The notes below the pieces were generated by a model. It was not told the DNA's origin, ran no database searches, and was given only the letters and a program-made list of their open reading frames with translations. From Vibrio injensis (GTDB lineage Bacteria; Pseudomonadota; Gammaproteobacteria; Enterobacterales; Vibrionaceae), in NCBI RefSeq assembly GCF_001895205.1, contig NZ_BDJF01000027.1, positions 372,001 to 436,000 on the forward strand: DNA of 64,000 nt, read 5' to 3'. Position numbers and translations under genes: made by a program. Each line of letters opens with the position of its first letter. The first letter of the stretch is position 1. This document shows positions 7,859 through 15,205 of this stretch, piece after piece.

Positions 7859-9328
7859 ATGAGTACATTCATGAATAATATCTCACCGCAAGTTTACGTT
7901 AATGCGGTAGAAGAGGATAACCAAAAAGCCCAAGCTAAATCAGCCTCGTCCTCAGTGGTTGATGACATTAAGCCTAATCAACCTCTACCAGGTAGCGCTA
8001 TTTCTCTTAATGCGTTATGGCGTTTGGTTGAAGAGCAGATGAAAGAAGTGGCTAATGCTATTTCAGGGACAGGGAAAGAAAACTCTGCAGCGAAAAAATC
8101 GCTGATTGATTTACAAAAAGATTCGCAAATCAATCAGTTGAAAGATCGTGAAAAGCAGCTTGAAGACCAGAAAAAAGCCCAGGCGAAGCAAGATTTCTGG
8201 AGCAAGTTTACCATGGCACTCGGTTTTATCGCTGCGATTGTTATTGCGCCTTTTAATCCAGTAATGGCTGCTATCATGATCGTGACTATGGTTGCGGCTA
8301 TCGTGATCCCCAAAATTGCGGATAAAATTATGGAGTCACAGGGGGTTCCTCAGGCGACCCGCGATAAAGTAAAAATGGGGCTTGAAATTGGCATCGGCAT
8401 TATTGGTATGTTGGTCAGTTTTAATCCTGCACAACTGGTGAGAAATGTCGCAAAAATGGCGGCAGATACTGCAATTAAAGCTGCTGCGATGGCTGAAAGA
8501 GCGATCATTGCGATGCGTAGTATGTTAGTGAATTTGAATCCTGCCAAATTGGCAGGCATGTTGGGTAAATCCGCTGCAAATAGTGCATCTAAAGTGACAA
8601 AGTTACTTGATACCGCACTTGACGCTCTCAAAGCCTTTAAAACGACGGTTGTGAATGCAACTAAAGAGGCCTTATCAAAAGCAGCCGATGCAGTATCTAA
8701 AGTTATTGAACAAGCATTGAATGCTATTAAGCAGTTAAAGTCACAACTGCTGAAAGCATTGGACAGTGCGACTGATGCGATTAAATCAACGGGTTCAGCG
8801 ATTAAAGAGCAGCTAACGCATTTGAGCCAAGCTGTCGGCAAGGTTTCGTCCTCGATGGATGATTTGTTAGTCAGTTTAAAAAGTTTGAGTCCTGCAAACC
8901 TGATGAACAAAGTGTCACAAATGGTTGAAAAAATGTCTGACTTGCTGAGTTCAATGAAAGCAATGCGACCAAGCCAATTGCTGACTAAAGCCAAGCAAAT
9001 GCTGGACGATGTGGTTGAATCACTCAAAAATTGGATGACTAACAGCGATAAAGCCGCGTTGCGTGCTACTCGTGTGAATCAGGCGATTGAAGTGGGTTCT
9101 AATGCCACCTCTGTTGTCAGCATGGGATACAGTATCAAATCAGCCGATATTAGGAAGGATATGGATATTTCTCAAGCTAAACAGGAAGCTTTGGAGACAC
9201 AGATACAACAGATTTTAATGTTGCTTTCGCAAGCTATGCGAGCGGTGACACATGCCTTTGAATCACTATTTAAAACCCAAAGTGATTTCCGTCAATTTAA
9301 TGAAAAAATGATTTCGATCAACATGTGA
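7859..9328 (+). CDS. vopB2: Pore-forming T3SS translocator VopB2-like (SctE)
   Basis: 489 residues from the ATG at 7859, which has a GAAGGGA site seven bases upstream; an upstream in-frame ATG at 7802 lacks one. A coiled coil (85-112) precedes two strongly hydrophobic blocks (117-150 and 172-188). A long Ala/Ser/Lys-rich helical region follows. This is the plan of large translocators (YopB, IpaB, VopB2), which insert in the host membrane with the small translocator. The next gene encodes the partner VopD2, and a SycD-type chaperone gene is two genes upstream. An internal motif of the form N/S-P-A-x-L recurs four times (187, 225, 342, 368). Confidence 0.8.
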   Translation: MSTFMNNISPQVYVNAVEEDNQKAQAKSASSSVVDDIKPNQPLPGSAISLNALWRLVEEQMKEVANAISGTGKENSAAKKSLIDLQKDSQINQLKDREKQLEDQKKAQAKQDFWSKFTMALGFIAAIVIAPFNPVMAAIMIVTMVAAIVIPKIADKIMESQGVPQATRDKVKMGLEIGIGIIGMLVSFNPAQLVRNVAKMAADTAIKAAAMAERAIIAMRSMLVNLNPAKLAGMLGKSAANSASKVTKLLDTALDALKAFKTTVVNATKEALSKAADAVSKVIEQALNAIKQLKSQLLKALDSATDAIKSTGSAIKEQLTHLSQAVGKVSSSMDDLLVSLKSLSPANLMNKVSQMVEKMSDLLSSMKAMRPSQLLTKAKQMLDDVVESLKNWMTNSDKAALRATRVNQAIEVGSNATSVVSMGYSIKSADIRKDMDISQAKQEALETQIQQILMLLSQAMRAVTHAFESLFKTQSDFRQFNEKMISINM

Positions 9329-9342
9329 TCCGGAGATAAATA

Positions 9343-10071
9343 ATGACTTCAATTGTATTCAATACCCAGCTTTCAGACATTACGTTTTCCGAAAAATCTC
9401 AAGCTCAAAACAGCGTGACGTTTAATGAAAAACAGTGGAACAACTATGGAGACACACTCGATAAAGTCGAGAAAGGCTCTGTTTCAATGAGCGAGTTATT
9501 GGCTTTACTTGCACAAATCATCGAGTCATCCCAGCGTTTGCGTGCTCAAATGATGCAAAACCGTATCACAGAAGCCGTAGCAACAAATGACTTAGCGATA
9601 AAAATGTCTGGTGATAAATGTAGCGATGCCCAGCGTAAATTTGCTATTACGCTTGCTGCTGGAGTTGCAACAATGGCGATGTCTACCGCTGCCACAGTGC
9701 GTATGGGACAGAGTAAGACTTTAACTGACAAGCATGTGACTGATTTAACTAAAGGCAAAAATACCTCAGTGAGTTCACTTGATGCAAAGTCGATTAATCA
9801 GTTTACGGCTAGCTTGCAAGAAGCTCGCACCGCTAAATATCGCTCAGTTGCACAAATGAGCGAAATGGGCAGCAACATGACCGGTAATGTCAATGAAATT
9901 CAGCATGCTGATCAAGTTCGCCAACAAGAAGAATCTCAAGCGAGTAAAGATCTTAAAGAAAAATTTGATGCTCAGCTTGACCAATATATTCAAGATTTAA
10001 CTCAAGAAGCTGTAAAGCTGAATGAAATCTTGGATGCAGTCGCCAAAGCCAGTTTGGCGACTAACCGATAA
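9343..10071 (+). CDS. vopD2: Second T3SS translocator VopD2-like (SctB)
   Basis: 242 residues. A soluble N-terminus is followed by helices, one hydrophobic segment near 100-120 (AITLAAGVATMAMSTAAT), and an amphipathic coiled-coil C-terminus (190-240). This is the layout of small translocators (YopD, IpaC-like, VopD2), which complete the host-membrane pore with the large translocator. The ribosome site CCGGAG is well placed, and the gap from the upstream translocator gene is 14 bp, so the two are co-expressed. A GC-rich hairpin immediately downstream may separate its expression from that of the next genes. Confidence 0.75.
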   Translation: MTSIVFNTQLSDITFSEKSQAQNSVTFNEKQWNNYGDTLDKVEKGSVSMSELLALLAQIIESSQRLRAQMMQNRITEAVATNDLAIKMSGDKCSDAQRKFAITLAAGVATMAMSTAATVRMGQSKTLTDKHVTDLTKGKNTSVSSLDAKSINQFTASLQEARTAKYRSVAQMSEMGSNMTGNVNEIQHADQVRQQEESQASKDLKEKFDAQLDQYIQDLTQEAVKLNEILDAVAKASLATNR

Positions 10072-10078
10072 CGGAGTG

Positions 10079-10100
10079 GGAGCGGGCTGCGGCTCGCTTC
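10079..10100 (+). repeat. GC-rich intercistronic hairpin after vopD2
   Basis: AGCGGGC and GCTCGCT pair at six of seven positions around a 4-base loop, in an otherwise AT-rich operon. There is no T-tract, so it is more likely to attenuate or stabilise mRNA than to terminate transcription fully. Confidence 0.5.
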
Positions 10101-10109
10101 ATTTAATCT

Positions 10110-10661
10110 ATGCGTAGTGTATCATTTTCTATTTTCTCGAAAACAGAGAGAGTGTCAGAAGTTTCTTCTACTAAACAGACACGAGAGGAAAGTCAGCCGA
10201 AACGTGTAAGAGATGTTAAGCAAGTAGCGAAAAGAACAAAAAAGCATCCACGTCTATTTCGTATTCGTCGAAAGATGATGACTCCCCAAAATCAGCGTCA
10301 ATTCGCTAGGTTATTGCAGGGTTATCAGTTAAAAGCTTTGAGAGATTGGCAGGGTTTTACCGATACGATTGTGGACCTTAAATCACTCAACGATGCGCAG
10401 CTATTTATTCTACAAGCGGCTTCGTACTCTGAACATTTATATCCTGAGTATCTTCGTAAAAAGCTTAAGCAGTATATTGATTCTTTGGGTGTTTCAGAAG
10501 AAGGGTTGGAGGCGGATAGTGGTACGTTGCAACAACTAATTGCTTATGAACATTATCTTGAAGGCCTACTTTCGCTGTTAGCATTGTGTAGAAAATACGA
10601 CACTCGAGAGCGTAGTGGTCCGAAGGTAATGCGTAAAAATGGGCAAGATGATGAAAAATAA
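10110..10661 (+). CDS. Candidate gatekeeper subunit (VgpA-like, SctW N-terminal part)
   Basis: 183 residues. The N-terminal 60 are Ser/Thr and Lys/Arg-rich, then the protein becomes helical. In V. parahaemolyticus T3SS2 the genes after vopD2 encode the gatekeeper pair VgpA and VgpB, which hold back effectors until translocators are secreted. This gene and the next have the same position, and their small size fits a split SctW. The Y-E-H-Y-L-E-G-L-L-S-L-L segment near the end resembles helices of the SctW/MxiC family, but weakly. No ribosome site is visible before the ATG, so translation may be coupled or start further in. Confidence 0.45.
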   Translation: MRSVSFSIFSKTERVSEVSSTKQTREESQPKRVRDVKQVAKRTKKHPRLFRIRRKMMTPQNQRQFARLLQGYQLKALRDWQGFTDTIVDLKSLNDAQLFILQAASYSEHLYPEYLRKKLKQYIDSLGVSEEGLEADSGTLQQLIAYEHYLEGLLSLLALCRKYDTRERSGPKVMRKNGQDDEK

Positions 10662-11064
10662 CAAGACTCGTATCACTCATTGTCAGTTAGAAAATAAGCT
10701 CCTCGATCCTTATGAGATTTTGAAAAGTAAGTCTCAACGTTTGAGCTGGAACCAGTTATCAGATGCTGAGATACATCTTGATAAAAGAGCGGTAATTTCT
10801 TGGTTTGAACGATTAAGAAATTACTCAGAGGAAATGGTTAAAGCCATTATTGTTGAAGGAATTCTGGAAAGCCAGTTTCACAACATTACCTTTATTTTGC
10901 GTCTAATCCAGAGCCCAGATTTTACAGCAATGACTTCTAAGGAAAGCTATCAGTTGTTGTATGACATGGTATGTGAGATACCACAAGGGATCCGAGATTG
11001 GATTGATGAAAAAGATTATTTAATGAGTCGCGATGTACTTGCGCTCCTTTCACGGAATCGGTGA
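10639..11064 (+). CDS. Candidate gatekeeper partner (VgpB/TyeA-like)
   Basis: 141 residues, all helical. The ORF overlaps the previous gene by 23 bp; ATGs at 10648 and 10651 are alternative starts. A-I-I-V-E-G-I-L-E-S and the C-terminal I-P-Q-G-I-R-D-W-I-D-E-K segment have the look of the TyeA-like C-terminal bundle of T3SS gatekeepers. The overlap with the previous gene indicates coupled production, as expected for a two-part complex. Function is inferred from position and shape. A chaperone is the main alternative. Confidence 0.45.
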   Translation: MGKMMKNNKTRITHCQLENKLLDPYEILKSKSQRLSWNQLSDAEIHLDKRAVISWFERLRNYSEEMVKAIIVEGILESQFHNITFILRLIQSPDFTAMTSKESYQLLYDMVCEIPQGIRDWIDEKDYLMSRDVLALLSRNR

Positions 11065-11069
11065 AGAGT

Positions 11070-11639
11070 ATGAAACAACAGACAAAAGTAACGATCGAGG
11101 CCCGATATCAATTAACATCTGATATGCACGATAAAATCAATAGTATAGCAGGATGTCAATTTGACAATCGCTCGATAACACTTGATTTTATTGCGCCACG
11201 CTGGAAACGGGATTTTGAGGAAGATCTGCTTGAAATACGTGTTGTGCACATCGGTATTGAAGCTACTGGTTATATCCGTGCTTCTGAGGTGGAACGCTTG
11301 ATAGGTGTTCAAGTAAAACACTTAGAAAACGATTATCTTGCTTACTTAATGACACAAGCGGTGGCAACAAAAGGTATTCATTACCAAGGATATTATTCTA
11401 ACAAAGCGGTTACCAATACACTGTTTGAGAGTGTTCTGAGCTGTGGAGACTGGCAGGTTACTCTTTATGTAGATATCCAATCGTTAGATATTGACGATGA
11501 CTATCTTGAGATTCAGCCCTGCCAACTCGATGGGAATCTTCGCTTGGCTGTCAGTTTCACTCCTTTTGAAACTTATCTCGATACGAACGAGATAATAGGC
11601 TTATCTGATGACGATATCGTTGTTGTTTTTCCGAAATAG
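11070..11639 (+). CDS. T3SS2-locus protein with SPOA1-like C-terminal end
   Basis: 189 residues from the ATG at 11070; a GTG at 11061 overlaps the previous stop. The C-terminal 30 residues (L-A-V-S-F-x-x-F-x-T-Y-L, then N-E-I-I-G-L-S-D-D-D-I-V-V-V) resemble the beta-rich end of SPOA domains, where L-x-x-G-D-V-x-x-L is usual. Since the SctQ gene at 20923 codes for one SPOA domain only, this could be the missing N-terminal/SPOA1 part of a split C-ring protein, as in HrcQA/HrcQB. That is a guess. An effector chaperone is also possible. Confidence 0.4.
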   Translation: MKQQTKVTIEARYQLTSDMHDKINSIAGCQFDNRSITLDFIAPRWKRDFEEDLLEIRVVHIGIEATGYIRASEVERLIGVQVKHLENDYLAYLMTQAVATKGIHYQGYYSNKAVTNTLFESVLSCGDWQVTLYVDIQSLDIDDDYLEIQPCQLDGNLRLAVSFTPFETYLDTNEIIGLSDDDIVVVFPK

Positions 11640-11645
11640 ATTCCT

Positions 11646-11936
11646 GTGAAACTTAACGATGTCGAGCAGTTCTTACTGCACTTAGAACAGAACGAAGGAA
11701 TCGTGTTTGAACAGTATCCAAATTATGTACTCCTTCCGATAATCCCTTTTTTTCAACTGATTCATGTTCAGAATACATTGCAGGTTATTAATAGATTGCA
11801 TTGTTTTGAACCCGCATCAAATGGCTTTTTGATTCGTGTAGATGGTTATCTGACCTTAGCTTGTGAAGAGCATAGCATAAGATATGATGATTTTCGCCGC
11901 ATCACTATTCAATTACTAGAGACAATGAGGTTTTAA
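11646..11936 (+). CDS. Small T3SS chaperone-like protein upstream of the VopV-like gene
   Basis: 96 residues starting with GTG. The protein is acidic overall. The stretch G-F-L-I-R-V-D-G-Y-L-T-L-A-C followed by a C-terminal helix recalls class I T3SS chaperones, whose beta hairpin before the last helix has this pattern. It ends one base before the large repeat protein gene, so that protein is the likely client. The similarity is weak and the assignment rests mainly on size and position. Confidence 0.4.
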   Translation: MKLNDVEQFLLHLEQNEGIVFEQYPNYVLLPIIPFFQLIHVQNTLQVINRLHCFEPASNGFLIRVDGYLTLACEEHSIRYDDFRRITIQLLETMRF

Positions 11937-11937
11937 T

Positions 11938-14457
11938 ATGCCGTCATTCACACCTGTCAGTTCCCCTATATTCCCTGCCGGTTCTTCACTGCCTGCACTC
12001 GACGCTCAAATAACAAAAGTCAGTCCAAGTTCATCATTACTTACAAACCAACCCGTTAATGTAATGGTTAATCCGTCTCCGATTGCTCCTAATAGTGCAT
12101 TACCTACCGAGTCTATACTAGCGAGTAATCAGGACAGTGATTCTTCATCTGAAAGAGCGGAAACTATTGAAACACCCGAACAAAAATTTAACAAAAAGAA
12201 AGTAAACACAAAGTCTAATAAATACGATAACAAATCTAAGGCAAAAGTCCATTTGGGCGCCTGCGCAGTGGGTAGCATTACCTTAGGAATACTTGCAGGA
12301 CCGCTTGGGCTTATTTTTGCAGCGGCTTACATTAATGCGATGTGTGGGGTTATGTATGGAGGCTCTGAGTTTTATACGGGCGACAAAACTAATCAAGCAA
12401 AGAAAGAACCAGATCTTCAGCCTAAAGATACTCCGCATAAAACGACTCGAAATTTCAGCGTTCCTTCTTCAGAAGATGGGAGAATTCCCGATGAGACAGA
12501 TGCTGGACGAGAAAAAGATCAAGACAGTAAAGATAATGTCTTTATTTTTGCTCCCGTGATTAATAACGACAACCGTACGACTATTCATGGTAACGTTTAC
12601 TTTTTTAATCAAAATAATCAAAAAAATGATTCGTCAGCAGAGCCAAAAAGCTCATCGAATTTTTCTCAAACGGACAAGGAGACGAATACGACTCCAACGA
12701 TGAGAGGAGCAAGACTGATTAGCCAACAAGAAGCAGAGCAATTAATTTCCCATTCATCAGTAGTTAATACTGCGGTTGAAAATGTGGATGATATTATTAA
12801 CCAGTTTCATGGCGCTGAGCTCATACACGTTGATTTTCATGATGGAATGAACGCGATTGTTGATGCTCCTGAATCGCTCCGACACCAGATCTTATTACAT
12901 CATAATGAAATCGGATCTCATACACCAACCTCAGCATCGTATAACGTGCAAGGTGCTGAAGATACCGGCGTTACAAGGAAGCGGCTTCTCCAATCTAACG
13001 TTTCCCAGCATCACCGAGGCGCTGATTTTGATGCTTTCATCGGTACACAAATCGCTCATTCCCAGGCTTCCGCTTGCTTGGTGGCGGATGAGTTACAAGA
13101 AAAACCGGTTATTGGGGCCACGGGGAGCCATCATTGGCAGCAAACCGAACAAGGAAGTTGGGTATTACAACCGAATAACCCAGCTCAAGCGCAAGCAGCA
13201 TCAGCAATGGGAAGTTCGCTACAATCAACGCCAATTAACGCACCAGTGAGTGAGGGAGCGAATGACGTAACGAATGCTCAGACTGTAATTTCGACAACGA
13301 ATAACATGAAGCGCAGCGATCATACTAGCGTAAAGGATAGTCCTCTAGCTAAAGCTGCTCTGCATCATCGAGGAGCCGATTTTGATGCTTTGATTGGTGA
13401 ACAAATCGCTCATTCCCAGGTTTCTGCTCGTTTGGTGGCAGATGAGTTGCAAGAAAAGCCGGTTATTGGGGCCACGGGTAGCCATCGTTGGCAGCAAGCA
13501 GAACAAGGAGGTTGGGTATTACAACCGAATAACTCAGTTCAAGCGCAAACTCCATCAGCAATGGGAGGTTCATTACAATCAACGCCAATTAACGCGCCAG
13601 TGAGTGATGGCACGGATGCTCAGACTGTAATTTCGACAACGAATAACATGAAGCGCAGCGATCATACTAGCGTAAAGGATAGTCCTCTAGCTAAAGCTGC
13701 TCTGCATCACCGAGGAGCTGATTTTGATGCTTTGATTAGTGCACAAATTGCTCATTCCCAGACTTCTGCTCGTTTGGGGGCAGATGGGGTGCAAGAAAAG
13801 CCGGTTATTGGGGCCACGGGTAGCCATCGCTGGCAGCAAGCAGAACAAGGAGGTTGGGTATTACAACCGAATAACTCAGTTCAAGCGCAAACTCCATCAG
13901 CAATGGGAGGTTCACTACAATCAACGCCAACTAACGCGCCAGTGAGTGATGGCACGGATGATGTAACGGATGTTCAAGCACCAACTCTGACACCGGATTA
14001 CGTCAAGCGTAGCGATCGTACCAGCACAGACTTAAAGAAAGTTATCAACGTTCATTTGACGTTTGATACTGAGAATTCTCATATAAATTTGGTTCCTACG
14101 ACAAGCCAAGGTAGTCAGATAATTTCAGAAATTTTGCCACCGGTAACACCGGCAGATTTATCTAAAAAAATATCATCTTCCTGGACCAGAGTTATTTCTG
14201 AAGATGGTCAGGTTCGTTGGGTTAATCCGTTCCAATCTGCAGATCAATTAGTACTATTAACTGCAGGTCCTATTAGTGGTCTTGGGGGCAACTATACAAA
14301 AGGCACATGGAATAATCTACGCGATATAGAAGAACATCGAAAAAATCGGCTTAATAACCTTCAGAACAACCTAAGTTCTAAGGACTACAAAATGTTCAAT
14401 ATTCTCGATGGTAAGCTGGCTTGGCCGTTGCAGGAGGCAAACTTAAAGATTGCATAA
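11938..14457 (+). CDS. VopV/VopM-like repeat protein, probable actin-binding T3SS2 effector
   Basis: 839 residues. A Ser/Pro-rich N-terminus is followed by a hydrophobic region (about 105-140, G-A-C-A-V-G-S-I-T-L-G-I-L-A-G) and a polar segment. Three long repeats begin at H-H-R-G-A-D-F-D near residues 358, 476 and 590. Each contains V-I-G-A-T-G-S-H-x-W-Q-Q and G-x-W-V-L-Q-P-N-N. A weak fourth echo (R-V-I-S-E-D-G-Q-V-R-W-V-N-P) lies near the C-terminus. VopV (V. parahaemolyticus) and VopM (V. cholerae) occupy this locus position, have long repeats and bind F-actin. The repeat sequence here may differ from theirs. A good ribosome site (GAGG) precedes the ATG. It is the last gene of its operon. 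Confidence 0.65.
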   Translation: MPSFTPVSSPIFPAGSSLPALDAQITKVSPSSSLLTNQPVNVMVNPSPIAPNSALPTESILASNQDSDSSSERAETIETPEQKFNKKKVNTKSNKYDNKSKAKVHLGACAVGSITLGILAGPLGLIFAAAYINAMCGVMYGGSEFYTGDKTNQAKKEPDLQPKDTPHKTTRNFSVPSSEDGRIPDETDAGREKDQDSKDNVFIFAPVINNDNRTTIHGNVYFFNQNNQKNDSSAEPKSSSNFSQTDKETNTTPTMRGARLISQQEAEQLISHSSVVNTAVENVDDIINQFHGAELIHVDFHDGMNAIVDAPESLRHQILLHHNEIGSHTPTSASYNVQGAEDTGVTRKRLLQSNVSQHHRGADFDAFIGTQIAHSQASACLVADELQEKPVIGATGSHHWQQTEQGSWVLQPNNPAQAQAASAMGSSLQSTPINAPVSEGANDVTNAQTVISTTNNMKRSDHTSVKDSPLAKAALHHRGADFDALIGEQIAHSQVSARLVADELQEKPVIGATGSHRWQQAEQGGWVLQPNNSVQAQTPSAMGGSLQSTPINAPVSDGTDAQTVISTTNNMKRSDHTSVKDSPLAKAALHHRGADFDALISAQIAHSQTSARLGADGVQEKPVIGATGSHRWQQAEQGGWVLQPNNSVQAQTPSAMGGSLQSTPTNAPVSDGTDDVTDVQAPTLTPDYVKRSDRTSTDLKKVINVHLTFDTENSHINLVPTTSQGSQIISEILPPVTPADLSKKISSSWTRVISEDGQVRWVNPFQSADQLVLLTAGPISGLGGNYTKGTWNNLRDIEEHRKNRLNNLQNNLSSKDYKMFNILDGKLAWPLQEANLKIA
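13009..14030 (+). repeat. Three tandem repeats of 354 and 342 bp in the VopV-like gene
   Basis: Repeat units start at 13009, 13363 and 13705 (CATCAYCGAGGMGCYGATTT). The second and third units are nearly identical over most of their length and differ from the first mainly by a four-codon deletion and scattered substitutions. The third diverges after about 14000. Confidence 0.9.
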
Positions 14458-14506
14458 GTAGTTGATTGCATAAGATGCCAACAGGTAAATGGCACTAAAT
14501 TTTATA

Positions 14507-14548
14507 AAAAGACCAAATCAGGTTTATTCAGGTTTGGTCTTTTTTTTT
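14507..14548 (+). terminator. Rho-independent terminator closing the sctI-vopV operon
   Basis: The 11-bp perfect stem AAAAGACCAAA / TTTGGTCTTTT has a 15-base loop and is followed by more Ts. It separates the first T3SS operon from the second. Confidence 0.85.
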
Positions 14549-14608
14549 CTTTTGCTTTGGCGATGAGTCTTAATTACTTTGTTCTTAATAGTAAAAGGAA
14601 GGTGTCCA

Positions 14609-15205
14609 TTGTATATCGAAATAGAATCTGCAGATAAAGGTGTGCCTCAAATCACTTTTAAGCGAAATCTAAATACTAATATCATCAAAAAATCTGAACT
14701 GAATATATACCATGAAGCAAGAGCTTTATTGATGGCAATGGAAGACCATCTATCTGACTATCAAGCTGTATTAGAACAGAAAGTCATACAGATGATTGAA
14801 GATAAGGAGCAGTTTTTAAATTTTCGAATTAATAATACTTACCAATCAGTAGTCGAACAGTGGGTAGAACAACAAAAGCGTTGGTTAGATACCGCGGAAG
14901 AGCGTTTGGAGTCATTACTAGAAGAAGAAGAAAAAAAGATAAATCTTTTAAAAGATGAAATAAAAAAATCAATTATTTCAGCTATTCAATCAAGGATGAC
15001 GAAATTGAGCCAAAGTGATAGCTTGATTTGCCATCTTATTGAATTCTTGCATGGTGAAGCAGAAGATGAAATGAAAACACTGAACGTTGATCATGTTCGT
15101 GATAATAATGGTGTTACACTTACTATCGAAAACCAAGATAGTATTATCAGTATCAGTACATCAGAACTTATTCATGAGCTTTATATCGGTTTGGAGCAGA
15201 TATGA
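14609..15205 (+). CDS. sctL: SctL-like stator protein of the T3SS ATPase complex
   Basis: 198 residues. I place the start at the TTG 14609 because AAGGAAGG lies six bases upstream. The middle is a long charged coiled coil (about 55-120, including E-E-R-L-E-S-L-L-E-E-E-E-K-K). The C-terminal part has a short beta region and final helix (I-I-S-I-S-T-S-E-L-I-H-E-L) as in SctL/OrgB/MxiN. SctL links the SctN ATPase to the SctQ pods. Its stop overlaps the sctV start (ATGA). No other gene in the window fits SctL. Sequence similarity in this family is low, so the call rests on shape and context. Confidence 0.55.
   Translation: MYIEIESADKGVPQITFKRNLNTNIIKKSELNIYHEARALLMAMEDHLSDYQAVLEQKVIQMIEDKEQFLNFRINNTYQSVVEQWVEQQKRWLDTAEERLESLLEEEEKKINLLKDEIKKSIISAIQSRMTKLSQSDSLICHLIEFLHGEAEDEMKTLNVDHVRDNNGVTLTIENQDSIISISTSELIHELYIGLEQI

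Noticed and set aside
8350..9027. A 225-residue frame on the minus strand inside the VopB2-like gene
   Set aside because: It lies wholly antisense to a well-supported translocator gene and has a composition that mirrors Ala/Lys-rich codons. No ribosome site or family match.
12293..13945. Several short plus-strand frames inside the VopV-like gene, including repeated ones
   Set aside because: They are alternate readings of the repeat units and have no starts with ribosome sites.
13009..14030. CRISPR-like repeat array
   Set aside because: Units are 342-354 bp, in frame and coding, with no short repeat/spacer pattern. They are protein repeats.
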